DNA of 64,000 bases from Saprospiraceae bacterium (GTDB taxonomy: Bacteria > Bacteroidota > Bacteroidia > Chitinophagales > Saprospiraceae). Of this stretch, positions 49,347-58,953 are shown one piece after another (the stretch's first letter is position 1; every line of letters begins with the position of its first letter). The stretch spans positions 135,793 through 199,792 of the forward strand of contig JADKAS010000005.1 of the NCBI GenBank assembly GCA_016715245.1, written 5' to 3'. The notes beneath the pieces were generated by a model. It did no database searches and was not told the DNA's origin. It saw only the letters and a list, made by a program, of their open reading frames with translations. The translations under genes were made by a program, and so were the position numbers.

Positions 49347-50636
49347 ATGATAATTGAATTTAGTGTAAAGAATTACAGATCCATTTTTGATTTGCAAACC
49401 ATTAGTTTTCTATCCACAAGCTTGAAAAGTTCCATAGACAATGAACAAGTTGATAAAAATAATATTTTCACTGAAAGTGATACAAGTTTGCTAAAAACAA
49501 TAGGAATCTATGGAGCCAATGCCAGCGGTAAAAGTAATATTATATCTGCACTGGAAGATTTCTGCGATGCCATACATGACTTACCAAGTCCGAGTTCAAG
49601 GTTAGGAAGTCTTAATCAACCATTTTTATATCAGGATAATCCTGAAAAAACAGAATCCTTTTTTCAAATAATTCTGCTTGTGAACAGTAAAAAGTATAGA
49701 TATGGCTTCACAGTCAAAGCAAATCCGGAAAAAAAAGATGATCCGGAATCAAGTAATGAAATAATCACAAAAGAATGGCTTTTTGGTCCGAAAAGTAAAA
49801 ATCAAGTTAAATATTTTGTAAGAACGGATTTAAGTGTTGATTATCATAATTTGGAGGGTAGCGAAAATATTCCTTCATTGAAATACCAGCATAGTTTATT
49901 TCTGACACATGCAGCTTCTTTTGATAAAAATATATGTGCAGAAATCAGGCATATCATTAGTAGTTATGTTACAGTAGGCTTAAGCAATCCCAACCATTAT
50001 TACAGATTTCATTCGATACGATATCTTGAAAACCTTAAATTGAAATCAACATTTTTACATTTCTTTAATTCTTTTGGATTTAACTTTAAAGATATATACT
50101 ATAAAAAGAGATGAAGATGATAAAAAAATATTTTCCCATTAGATAAAATTTTTATAGTAAAGTCAAATGTGGGTGATAATATTGGTGATGTGACACTTAA
50201 TATGCTACACAATGAATCGGACGGTACTCAAAAATTATTTGATATAGCCGGATTATTAATACATGCTTTTAATATTAAGGTAAGTGGATTAATTATATTG
50301 GATGAGATTGATCGCAATTTTCATCCTTCGTTACTTATAAAACTTATTTCGCTGTTTAATAATCCAGAAATAAACCGTTCAAATGTTCAATTACTTTTCT
50401 CCAGTCACGATACAAATATTATGAATCCCTCCATAATGAGGCGGGATCAGTTTTATTTTGCAGAAAAAGGAGAAAAGGAAAATACAAAAATTTATTCTTT
50501 GGCCGAATTAAAAGGAATAAGAAATGATGCTGATTTTGCAAAACAATATTTAGCAGGATTTTATGGAAGTATTCCTGTATTGTCTGACTATCTTAATGAA
50601 AATGAAATTGAACATGCAGGAACCTTGGGAAATTAA
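49347..50636 (+). pseudogene. AAA family ATPase (AbiLi/RloA-like), frameshifted
   Basis: An OLD/AAA_15-type ATPase in two frames. The first (49347-50114; MIIEFSVKNYRSIFDLQTIS) has the Walker A GANASGKSN. The second (50169-50636) has ESDGTQKLFDIAGLLIHAF, Walker B LIILDEIDRNFHPSLLIKL and the H-loop LLFSSHDTN. Between 50100 and 50168 at least two indels are needed to join KKRDEDDKKIF to LDKIFIVKSNVGDNIGD. ATPases of this type pair with RloB in AbiL-type phage defence, and the RloB gene overlaps the 3' end here. The Walker motifs are all encoded, so one or two repairs would restore a ~430-residue protein. Confidence 0.85.
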
Positions 50637-51342
50637 AACTGATGACAATAGGAAAGTAGATACCAAAAATGTATTTATTATTTATTGTGAAGATGGTCAA
50701 ATTGAACCGGCATACTTTGAAACATTCAAGAATGATAGTATGCAACTTGCGATAGAAGGCAATAAAAAACAACATCAATTTCAGATTAATCTGATTGCTG
50801 AGGAATTCAGACAAAAAGGCCTTTTAAAATATAATCCCGATTTAGGAGTAGAAACATTAGAGGTTGAAGAGGGAGCTCAGGTATGGGCTGTTTTTGACCG
50901 TGATAAAGAACACGGTGACAATAAAGATACGGCATTCAATGACTCCATTAGAATTGCTCTGGAAAAGGGTATAAACATAGCATGGAGTAACGATGATTTT
51001 GAATTATGGATATTGCTTCATTTTGAGGATGTAGACATTGGCGATACAGAATATCATCATAGGAAAAAATATTATGAAAGGCTAACAGATATTTTAAAAA
51101 AAAAATATCCGGAGGAAAAACCATTTACCAACGAGAAATTTAATTACTATGAAGCTATGAAAAACAGGAGGAATTTTCTTACTTTTACTTACCAAAGTAT
51201 GAAAAATAATCAAGATTTAGCCATTGAAAGGGCCCAAAAATTAGAAAAATTACATGAAGGTTCCGAACCAAAGCCACCCCATATGTATTGTCCTTGCACC
51301 CGGGTTCACCACTTAGTTCTTGAACTTATAAAAAAGAATTAA
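50614..51342 (+). CDS. RloB-like protein (AbiLii-type, Toprim-related)
   Basis: 242 residues from the ATG at 50614, intact. RloB features: NVFIIYCEDGQIEPAYFETF (the conserved E-x2-YF), VWAVFDRDKEHGDN (acidic DRD) and IAWSNDDFELWILLHFEDV (SN-x2-FELW). The family has a Toprim-like fold and is taken to be the toxic nuclease-like effector of ATPase/RloB defence pairs such as AbiL. It overlaps the ATPase frame by 23 bp, so the two are translationally coupled. The effector is intact while its ATPase partner is broken. The mechanism of the pair is not established from sequence. Confidence 0.85.
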   Translation: MQEPWEIKTDDNRKVDTKNVFIIYCEDGQIEPAYFETFKNDSMQLAIEGNKKQHQFQINLIAEEFRQKGLLKYNPDLGVETLEVEEGAQVWAVFDRDKEHGDNKDTAFNDSIRIALEKGINIAWSNDDFELWILLHFEDVDIGDTEYHHRKKYYERLTDILKKKYPEEKPFTNEKFNYYEAMKNRRNFLTFTYQSMKNNQDLAIERAQKLEKLHEGSEPKPPHMYCPCTRVHHLVLELIKKN

Positions 51343-51418
51343 ATAGCGGTAAACTTTTATATTAAAGACGGATTGGTTTTTTTAAGATATTAAAGGATCA
51401 GTTTAATTTAACTTAAAG

Positions 51419-51482
51419 TGTTAGGGCAAATATAGGAAAATGATGGTTTATGTAAAGTCTAAGAGGCACAAGTTATAAACTT
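51419..51482. repeat. Right copy of the two-block direct repeat around the AbiL-like cassette
   Basis: TGTTAGGGCAAATATAGGAAA (51419-51439) and AAGTTATAAACTT (51470-51482), matching 49125-49220. The distance between blocks is shorter here. A GACGGATT word also occurs on both sides (51367 and 51492). Confidence 0.7.
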
Positions 51483-51636
51483 GCATCAGGAGACGGATTT
51501 TTTGAAGAATAATATTAATTTTGCTTTCAAAATAAGGAGTTAGTTATATAATAAAGTAAGTACTTTTTTAAAAGTCCTTTTTATAAATTGATAATTTTAC
51601 ATATAAACAATTTCAAAACGGTTAATTGACATAATA

Positions 51637-51888
51637 ATGGTAAGAATTGAATTTGTAAATATTTTGGCATATTTACCAAAATCAGAACCAAAAGAAAAAT
51701 GATTTTTTGGATTTAGTAGATGACATTTCGAGAGAAGATGACAAATACATATTAGAAATTAATAGAAAAAGGCAGAAGAATATTCTCAATTAGATGAATA
51801 TTTTGATATTTGGGATACAGTAATGTTTAAGGCAGAAATATTTGAATACGGAATTCACAAATTATTTTTAGAAAAGTATAAAAAATAA
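51637..51888 (+). pseudogene. Small unknown protein gene, frameshifted
   Basis: Three frames together give a ~83-residue protein: MVRIEFVNILAYLPKSEPKE, NDFLDLVDDISREDDKYILE, then EEYSQLDEYFDIWDTVMFKA and EIFEYGIHKLFLEKYKK ending in TAA at 51886-51888. Two single-base lesions (near 51695 and 51770) separate the parts. Acidic and helical, not recognised. It ends 9 bp before the next start. Confidence 0.5.
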
Positions 51889-51897
51889 TAATTAGTT

Positions 51898-52565
51898 ATG
51901 GATAACGAAAAAATGACTGAAGTAATTTCTCAAACACTTGAGAAATTAGAAAGAGAAAAGTACATGAAAAGAATTTCTGAACTAGAATATTTTCCTTTTA
52001 AATCATTAAGTGAAGTACGGGAAAAGCTTAGTAAACGGAAAATAAATTTTCATATTTATTCAGATCCCCATTTTATAAATAAATTTGGATCAGCTCAATC
52101 CAAAACAATAAATAAAATCATTAGAACTGTCCAAAACTTAATTATTATTGCTACTTATATTTTTCCTCTAGTATTAGCTATAAATAATTCTAATTTTTTA
52201 TACCTATTCTGTTTACCAATAATTTATTTTGCAATCTTAAAGACGACACCATCTTTATATAGACCATTGTTTTCCTTGACAAGTATTATACTTTTAGTAA
52301 TTTCTTTTTTATTTCAAATCCTATTGTAATATCTTTAATACTTTCATTTGCGGTGCCAAACTTAATACTGATAATCCTAAGAGGTTTTAACGAAGGTACA
52401 ATTCTTAATATTATTCTAAAGAATGAAGAAGCTTTTGTTAGGGGTTATTTGGAAAAGGTTTTCTCAATATGGATAAACAACCTGAGAAAACCAATTTTTC
52501 CTGACTTTCCTGAAGTCGTTATGAAGCATCAATATGTGGAGTCTGTTGAAGCTTTAAATATTTAA
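51898..52565 (+). pseudogene. Membrane protein of unknown function, frameshifted
   Basis: The first frame (51898-52329, 143 residues) has a helical N-terminus and three hydrophobic segments (LIIIATYIFPLVLAI; FLYLFCLPIIYFAIL; SIILLVISFLFQI). Near 52320 the frame shifts, and IVISLILSFAVPNLILIILR continues as a fourth segment to FPEVVMKHQYVESVEALNI (TAA at 52565). The original protein was ~222 residues with four membrane segments and cytoplasmic ends. It follows the AbiL-like cassette on the same strand. No family recognised. Confidence 0.6.
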
Positions 52566-52677
52566 TTTTTTATTTACAATATATTACACAAAATAGAAGT
52601 TCAAAAATAATAACCCCATAACCGATTTTGACTCTCCAAAGATTTTTGAAACCTGACTTTATTTTGATCTTGTCCTA

Positions 52678-53301
52678 TTACCCAAAGATATTTATCCAGT
52701 ATTCGTCTTTGAAAATTTTAGGATTTTCTCTTAGAAATGAAATGTCATTACCCGCTTGGACCTCATCAAGAATACTTATTTGAGAGGCAAGTTGTTCAAA
52801 ATTATTTTCGGAAATTGTGTTGACTCTTTTAATGAAATCAGAATAATTTCTTCCTATGTTTTTTTCTCCAACAATTTTTAGTGCAGTTGAATTTAAAGCA
52901 GTGCGTGTTATTGAATCATATAATGAAAAATCAAGTGGATTGATTAAAAATGCAAACTTACTTCAAAAAGAAACAGGTCTACCATGAACCCATTCCGGTG
53001 GTAAAACATCAATTATAGAGTCAATAGCTGTTACTTCTCCATTTATTACACTATCAATATACCCATTTTTCAGGAGACGGTCTAAAAGTTTTGAATAGTT
53101 AGGATTTTTTATAGTTCTATGAACTGAATACTGCCGAGCAAATTGTTTTAGAAAAAAATTTGTAAAATAGTTGAGGTCATCCACATTGAGCTTAAACTCC
53201 GGTATCCTCGAAAAGATTTTATGATAAAAATATTCATCTCTTCTCCACCAATGGATGGCTTCGTAAGTGGCTATATTTAATATTTCCTTGTTTAGTGTCA
53301 T
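52678..53301 (-). pseudogene. Unknown protein with OGG-like C-terminal pattern, interrupted by TGA
   Basis: A single minus-strand frame of 207 codons with one in-frame TGA at 52965-52963. The N-terminal part (YEAIHWWRRDEYFYHKIFSR; LPPEWVHGRPVSF) is followed after the stop by SKFAFLINPLDFSLYDSITR, TALNSTALKIVGEKNIGRNY and DISFLRENPKIFKDEYWINI. The 'SKF-FL-NP--F-LYDS--R-AL' pattern is reminiscent of OGG-fold HhH proteins found in defence loci, but this is only a weak resemblance. The continued coding quality after the stop argues for a single substitution or sequence error. Last gene of the KAP operon. Confidence 0.55.
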
Positions 53302-53363
53302 GACTTAGTTTGTATTGTCTGCAAAAAATATTAGCTTTGTACAACCATCAAATACATAACATT

Positions 53364-53781
53364 TCATTCTTCCTCTTGTATGTCTGCATTTAAATTAAAT
53401 TTACCTTGATCGAAATAACCAACTCCAAATACTTGTTGATAATTTAATGATGCATGATCAGTATTATTAGCTTTCATAAATTCTAGCCATGTTATAATTT
53501 CAGAAAGAGGCCTATTTCCAATCTCACTTTTAGGACTTAATTCAATCCAATCTTGTGCAGAATATAACCCTTTCAGGTAATAGACAGCAGGGTCAATATG
53601 ATTTACTACTGTTCTACTATTTTTCTTGTCAGAAAGAAACGATACTGAATTTTTTAATTATAGCGATAAAGTTTGCAGTAATAACAAGATTCACAATAGT
53701 AATTAATCTAAGTTTATATGTTTCTTTAGAGAAGGTATGACAATCATTAATTTTCAGAATAAACGACCCAATAAATATCAT
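53364..53781 (-). pseudogene. Small protein with hydrophobic N-terminal half, frameshifted
   Basis: It starts at ATG 53781, 9 bp after the KAP gene ends: MIFIGSFILKINDCHTFSKE, LITIVNLVITANFIAIIKKF (hydrophobic), then a frame change near 53630 into LSDKKNSRTVVNHIDPAVYY, LKGLYSAQDWIELSPKSEIG and a QEEE end at 53366-53364. About 138 residues if repaired. Unrecognised; the position suggests a KAP operon member. Confidence 0.5.
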
Positions 53782-53789
53782 CTATGGAA

Positions 53790-55760
53790 TTAACTTCTGA
53801 AAATATAATTCATAATGTTTTTAAAATTCGTCATAGACCTTATCATTTTATCTTCAAAATCTTTAAAAAACAATATTTTTTCTTTAGTAGAGTAATTTTC
53901 AATTCGAAATAACACATTCTCAAGTTTATCAAATATTTCCAAAGTATTAATACAATATATTTTTTCATTTAGCCAAATTAATTTTCTCCCCTTGTATAGT
54001 AATTCATAAATCGATCATTAACCAATCATCTTTTGTGATTTCTATCTTTTGATTAATTTTATCATACAGGTCAATTCTATTTCTATCCGATTTGTAAGAG
54101 TATAACAATTTTATATCTTGATTAGAAACGACTGAATCTAGTATGCTATTTGGAAATTCTGATTCATGTAGTGAATATTTAAAATATTTAGCTATGATTT
54201 CACCATTTACATTGTAGTGCGCGTTTTCATCTAAACAATGGAAGAAGTACTCTAGTAATATAAATGCTTCACTATTTTGGCCATTTTCATTTTTGAATTT
54301 CTCCTAACTATTGATTTGAGTGCCAAGCACTATTGATTTTCTTGAATTGTAATAATTTACTATAGTTATGAAATTATCAAGAATATAATTGTAAAATTTA
54401 TAGTGCTTTAGTTTAATAACTTCAATGTAAAATAAAGCTTCTAAATTAAATTCATTTTTATCATTTTATTAAATAATACCTTAAAAGAATTTATGAGTTT
54501 AATTAATTCTCTTTGTGAGTCTATTGGGAAACTATATAAATTAAATGAATCTTCATTTAGCTTAAGATGTTTTAAAGCTAATTGGTCAAACTCCTTAATC
54601 CAATTGTAGTCTGAAATACTTGGCAAATTTATCTTCAGTTGAAAAATTTTGTCTAAATAAGTAATTGATTTTTCAAGATCACTATTTATTTTTTCTTTAA
54701 TCTGCGAAATTACATAATCCAGATCGAAGCCAATTATAAAAAAAGTATTTGCAATATCGAAGGAGTTTCTGATTATTTTAAATACTTCAAGAATTTCATC
54801 ACCATCAAGTCTATCCAGATCGTCAAGAAAGATTACGAGTTTCTTATTTTGTTTACGGAGCGAAGCTCCAATTACTTTTCTGTAATAATCTATTGAATAT
54901 GAAGCAGAAAAACCATTTAGAAAAAATGAAACTATTTTGTACAACGGGCGTTGGTCAACGCTTGGAAGTGATGCCAAAAGCCCTGTAAAATTTTCTTGTA
55001 ATTCTTTTTGACTAGCAATCTCTGCTTATTGTTTTTAATAAACCAGCCCAATAATTTTCTCTTCTTTGAAATCCCAAGGATTGTAGTTTACTGTTATAAA
55101 GTGTCCATTTTTCAAATCCATATCTCTTTATGAGATTCAAAAATGAACTTTTTCCACTACCCCACTTACCTGTAATTGAAATATTAAATGATTTATCATT
55201 GAGCGTTTTTTTCTAATTCAGAAACAATACTCTTGGCATAATCAGTTCTACCAAAACTTTTACCGTCTTTTCTTCTTTTTCAATAGGGTCATCGGATAAA
55301 ACCCATCGTTGTTAACTTTTAAGGTAAATGAGGTTATCGTATGTAGATAACCATCATAATAAAAATTATTGAGATTATAAAATATATGGCTACAGCTATA
55401 GCAATAGTATATAGAAGATTTGTGTTTGAAGCATTACCGATTCCAAATATCACCCAATAGATAACAGGTGATGTCCATAAAAATATTTTACATTTCGTGT
55501 AAAAATTTGAATTATAAAGCCAGGAAATGAGGAGTAGAAGAATAATTATTTCAATGTAAGGCTGATTAAAATATGAACTGACAATGGTGAAAAATTTTCT
55601 ATTTTTTTATGATTGAGAATATTTGGAAGAAAAACATTGTTACCCATAAAACATAGATTGGACTAATAATTTTTTGCATAGAAATTAAAATTTTATTCTT
55701 AGTGTCTTTATGTTTAATAAAATCCGATATATTTTTTATTGTTGTCAGTATATTCCATTT
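53790..55760 (-). pseudogene. KAP family P-loop NTPase with N-terminal membrane segments, heavily frameshifted
   Basis: Pieces in several frames reconstruct a KAP NTPase. A membrane region comes first (IISPIYVLWVTMFFFQIF; IEIIILLLLISWLY; YTIAIAVAIYFIISIIFI), then KSFGRTDYAKSIVSELEK, Walker A ITGKWGSGKSSFLNLIKRYG (~55190-55130), VNYNPWDFKEEKIIGLVY, and Walker B LVIFLDDLDRLDGDEILEVF in the longest intact piece (54977-54441, 178 residues). The C-terminal part lies in another frame (LEALFYIEVIKLKHYKFYNY; SEAFILLEYFFHCLDENAHY; ENVLFRIENYSTKEKILF) down to TAA at 53790. At least six lesions are present. KAP NTPases are membrane-associated and common in phage-defence loci. The 5' end is joined to an IS fragment, so the original start is lost. 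Confidence 0.82.
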
Positions 55761-55858
55761 TAAATTCTCTTTGAGAGCCTTTATAATTTGGCTCTCCGTA
55801 AACTTACTACTTTTCATAAGGCTAATTTTTAATTGTCCTATTTTTATACAAGTCTACA
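55750..55858 (-). mobile_element. Left-end remnant of the same IS3-family element as at 38.7 kb
   Basis: The reverse complement begins TGTAGACTTGTATAAAAATA and runs through the first 18 codons of OrfA (MKSSKFTESQIIKALKEN) almost identically to 38677-38790, then changes into the KAP gene at ~55750-55760. The result is a 72-codon hybrid frame (55817-55599) starting on the transposase ATG and running on into the NTPase membrane region. Only ~109 bp of IS is left; the rest has been deleted. The end abuts the DUF2971 gene, 9 bp from its stop. Confidence 0.88.
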
Positions 55859-55867
55859 GTCCGGTAA

Positions 55868-56812
55868 TTAAAAGAGATATTCTAAATCATTGTTGTTAAT
55901 TTTTTTTGCCTTTAGTTTAAATGAATTTTCATCCTTTGCCATTTTAAAACATTTACAATTAGGGTAGATTTTTTTTACCATCTTCATTAACATTTTAAGT
56001 GTTGAATCATCCATTTTGGAACCAAAATATATGCCTGTGAGTGCACTTTCTGGTAATATTTCAAGCCATCTAGTGTCTCTTTCAATTAATAACCTGTATT
56101 CCTTTTCATGTTTCCAATCGATAAACTTAGTAAGTATAAGACTCTCTATTAATGTACTGTTATGGGGATCAAGAATCCAATTTGAATTCAATTTAGGAAA
56201 AGTCCTAGAATAATTTACTTTATGCAATTTTCCAAAAGTTGAAATTCCAGTATCAAATTCCAGACAAAATCCCTTGTGTCCATCAGCATAATAAGACCAC
56301 ATTAACATGCTGTCTTTTATTTTTGAAAAACAGCAAATTTTAAAATTCCTAATTCTGCCAATATCTTCCTGAATTGATTTTCTACTTAAATTTGACGTAC
56401 AATCTCTTATTATTCTAACTAAATCAGTTTGAATTCCTGGGTATTCTATTACCGAATATCTTTGTTCTATATCACTCAATTGAAACCTTGACAAAAAACT
56501 TTCTCTAAAATGACTTTCTGTTTGACATAACATGTCAATTATATTCATTATTTCTTCTCTTGTACATTCTTCTCTAAACGCTTCTTGAATTAATAATTCT
56601 ACACCATTTCCGGATTTACCAAAAAATTTAATTATATCATCAATTGACCAGTCTTCAATCTCACATAAAAAAGCATTATCATAAGGATCATTAAAGTTTG
56701 AGCTATTGTTAAAAAATATAGTTGAAGCTTGCAAATTCATCAAAAGAATAAGTATCCAAATTACAATATTTGTAAATTCTTTTGGAAAATCTGATGAAGC
56801 CTTTTTACTCAT
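55868..56812 (-). CDS. DUF2971 domain protein
   Basis: 314 residues. The DUF2971 hallmarks are present: FFNNSSNFNDPYDNAFLCEI, ICCFSKIKDSMLMWSYYADG, HKGFCLEFDTGIS, VNYSRTFPKL and IDWKHEKEYRLLIERD, with ALTGIYFGSKMD. The family's function is unknown, but it is frequent in accessory and defence regions. The first ~28 residues read as a hydrophobic string (IVIWILILLMNLQAS), but in another frame the same DNA gives KYCNLDTYSFDEFAS, which fits the family's N-terminus better. Two compensating indels may therefore have scrambled it. The start ATG overlaps the possible end of the upstream HEPN gene. Confidence 0.78.
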   Translation of the reverse strand: MSKKASSDFPKEFTNIVIWILILLMNLQASTIFFNNSSNFNDPYDNAFLCEIEDWSIDDIIKFFGKSGNGVELLIQEAFREECTREEIMNIIDMLCQTESHFRESFLSRFQLSDIEQRYSVIEYPGIQTDLVRIIRDCTSNLSRKSIQEDIGRIRNFKICCFSKIKDSMLMWSYYADGHKGFCLEFDTGISTFGKLHKVNYSRTFPKLNSNWILDPHNSTLIESLILTKFIDWKHEKEYRLLIERDTRWLEILPESALTGIYFGSKMDDSTLKMLMKMVKKIYPNCKCFKMAKDENSFKLKAKKINNNDLEYLF

Positions 56813-56892
56813 GTTTTTTGATTTCCTTTTCTTTTGACAGAAAACTTGTTGGTGATTTATCCTTTATTTTATTAATTTGTTCCAGATCAATT

Positions 56893-57624
56893 TCATTTAA
56901 GTTCTGACTTCTTGAAAACATTTTTATCCAACAAATCGTATGAAAAATTGTACAGATTAGGATTTACAATCAAATCATTTGGAATAATAGAATTACTTTC
57001 CTGTAATTCATGAAGGTATTTTCGTGTAGATTTTGCAAGATGTAACGATTTTAATAAACCTGAAGTCAATGGACTAAATGGGTAAGTAAAGACGGTCTTG
57101 ATTCCTTTATAATGTATGTTCACGGCATTTACAAAATCTCTTAAAGAAGTTAGAGCAAGTTCTAAGTGTTGAAAGGTAATTTTATCTACAATCTCTGCCG
57201 TTTTTTCAAGAACATCGTGATCATTATGCGCAATCTTTTTGTTTCGGTAACTATTTAATATTTCTGTGGTGTATTTTACATAGCAATTAAGTATTAAATT
57301 TAACTCAATTATTAATGTTTCTTCAGAAATACTAGTTTGCTTTTCATCTGAAGTTTCTTCCTTTAAAATATCAATGAATTTCTCAAGAGACATGTTATTA
57401 AAGTTTCCTTGTTTGGGTGGATCCATCAATCTTGCTATTGAAAGAATAGTGTTTTCCAAAAATCCTGTTTGGACTAAATAAAAAAAGAATGGAGCTGTTT
57501 CATTCAACAAATTCACATATTCTTTTTCCGTGCCAAAAAGTTCTTTTAAAATATCATACCTTCTTTGAATAGTGATTAGTTCAACTTCAATAAAATTCAA
57601 AGCTCGTTCTACAGATGAGGACAT
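56893..57624 (-). CDS. HEPN domain protein, AbiU2-like
   Basis: 243 residues, all-helical. The HEPN-type motif RNKKIAHND (Rx4-6H) sits at about residue 127 in ILNSYRNKKIAHND, as in AbiU2-like HEPN proteins of abortive infection, which are taken to be RNases. FLENTILSIARLMDPPKQGN also fits the family's N-terminal half. After the stop (TGA at 56893) a neighbouring frame continues with coding character (SQNLNEIDLEQINKIKDKSP, then KEKEIKKHE) to TAA at 56805, overlapping the DUF2971 start. The true C-terminus may therefore be ~30 residues longer and lost to a frameshift. First gene of a likely HEPN-DUF2971-KAP operon. Confidence 0.65.
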   Translation of the reverse strand: MSSSVERALNFIEVELITIQRRYDILKELFGTEKEYVNLLNETAPFFFYLVQTGFLENTILSIARLMDPPKQGNFNNMSLEKFIDILKEETSDEKQTSISEETLIIELNLILNCYVKYTTEILNSYRNKKIAHNDHDVLEKTAEIVDKITFQHLELALTSLRDFVNAVNIHYKGIKTVFTYPFSPLTSGLLKSLHLAKSTRKYLHELQESNSIIPNDLIVNPNLYNFSYDLLDKNVFKKSELK

Positions 57625-57670
57625 TTTTTGGTCATAATTTATAATTAAAATTATAATGTAATTATAAATA

Positions 57671-57928
57671 TCAATTCCCCAATTTTAATGAATATTGGGA
57701 ATCGATAAATTTTTGTCGTCTGTTTAGCGATCCTAATTCCACGTAATATGTGTACAAAAAACTCGTGCTATTGTAAGTTCCCTGAACACGTTCATGCTCC
57801 AAGTAGGTATTGATGTAAAGGTCACCTTTACGGTATTCCGTTCTTTTATAAGTACCATACTTTGTTTTTCTTCTTTTTGATTCATGCAAGTTTATAACCA
57901 TTGTTAATCTTAACATCAACTGATTCAT
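57671..57928 (-). CDS. Hypothetical basic protein or 3' part of the preceding frame
   Basis: 85 residues, rich in Tyr, Lys and Arg (ESKRRKTKYGTYKRTEYRKG, LYINTYLEHERVQGTYNSTS). The ATG follows directly on the TAG of the frame at 57929-58339 and is in phase with it. It may be a separate small gene or the continuation of one protein with an in-frame stop. Unrecognised. Confidence 0.4.
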   Translation of the reverse strand: MNQLMLRLTMVINLHESKRRKTKYGTYKRTEYRKGDLYINTYLEHERVQGTYNSTSFLYTYYVELGSLNRRQKFIDSQYSLKLGN

Positions 57929-58339
57929 CTAGAAGGATTCAATAATTTCAGATCTTTCTGTCGATTGAGTTTTACCTATTCTTATATAGGCAACCTTGTC
58001 CGATTCCGGTAGAAAAATGAATTGGAAATTAGAATTGTCAAAATAGATTTCTCCTGCACTTGTTACAAAACTTTCAGAATCCAAATCTTTGTATTGATAG
58101 TAAAGTTTATCAATTTCTCTACTTTCATTTGTAGCAATCTTGCTGTTTAGTATTTTTTTATGCCTTTCTATCAGACTTTTATCTTTATCCTCAATCAGGT
58201 CAAGCATTTCTAACCACAACCTTTCTTTATCTCTAAAATTGTTTGTGTGACTTATATAAATATCTAACAATTCATCAAGACTAACACTGGTTAAATGGAG
58301 CAAATTTATAGAATTTAAAATCAATTTCCCTTTCTCCAT
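57929..58339 (-). CDS. Hypothetical protein
   Basis: 136 residues, soluble, helical in the first half (VSLDELLDIYISHTNNFRDK, LIERHKKILNSKIATNESRE) and beta in the second (GEIYFDNSNFQFIFLPESDK). It overlaps the preceding lipoprotein frame by 59 bp, unusually long, so a frameshift joining the two into one protein is possible. Unrecognised. Confidence 0.45.
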   Translation of the reverse strand: MEKGKLILNSINLLHLTSVSLDELLDIYISHTNNFRDKERLWLEMLDLIEDKDKSLIERHKKILNSKIATNESREIDKLYYQYKDLDSESFVTSAGEIYFDNSNFQFIFLPESDKVAYIRIGKTQSTERSEIIESF

Positions 58340-58953
58340 TATCCTGCATCTCTGAATTTAATTCCGGGATATTGTTTTCAAGCAAGTATTTTTTAAAGCA
58401 ATTCATGTAAACTTCCTTATCGCCTTCATATTCCTTTGTAACACTTTTTCTGAAAAGTGAGTAAACTGGATTTATATCAGAGCTACAATTCAAAGTAAGA
58501 GAAGCTGCATAAGAAGAATAGAAATAATTATTGTAACTGAAATAATCTAGAGGATATGTTATATCCATTAGATCACCATCCTTTGAGTATTCAAAAATGA
58601 ATATATAGTCCCCCACTATCCTTATCTTCAAATAATATTTCTGTCACACTACAACAATGTGCTCCACCTGTAAAATGTCTGAAGATTAATTAATTATCTC
58701 CAAGTTCGTTCTTGATGGCTTTAAAAATTGGTGGTTGATCACTTATTGTTCTGTCATTAATAAAATCCCCAAGAGAAAAGGCCACTTTGCCATCAAGCTC
58801 ATCCTTGTATTTTCTTTGACCATTATGAATTATTTTTTTCAAATCCTGCGAACTGAATTGATCAGAATTTATTTTATCAGAGTTCGCCTCAACACCTTCA
58901 TTAGATTTGCAACATAATAAAACGACCATAAACAAGAAAAATAATACTTTCAT
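58281..58953 (-). pseudogene. Lipoprotein of unknown function, broken by a stop and a frameshift
   Basis: It starts at ATG 58953 with a lipoprotein signal (FFLFMVVLLCCKSNEG, Cys near 14-15). The first 87 residues end at TAA 58692-58690, but the frame continues LIFRHFTGGAHCCSVTEILF and EDKDSGG. A frameshift near 58615 then leads into DYIFIFEYSKDGDLMDITYP and FSYNNYFYSSYAASLTLNCS (frame to 58281, NIPELNSEMQDNGEREIDFK). The repaired protein is ~220 residues. The start overlaps the upstream gene by 4 bp (ATGA). No family recognised. Confidence 0.5.
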
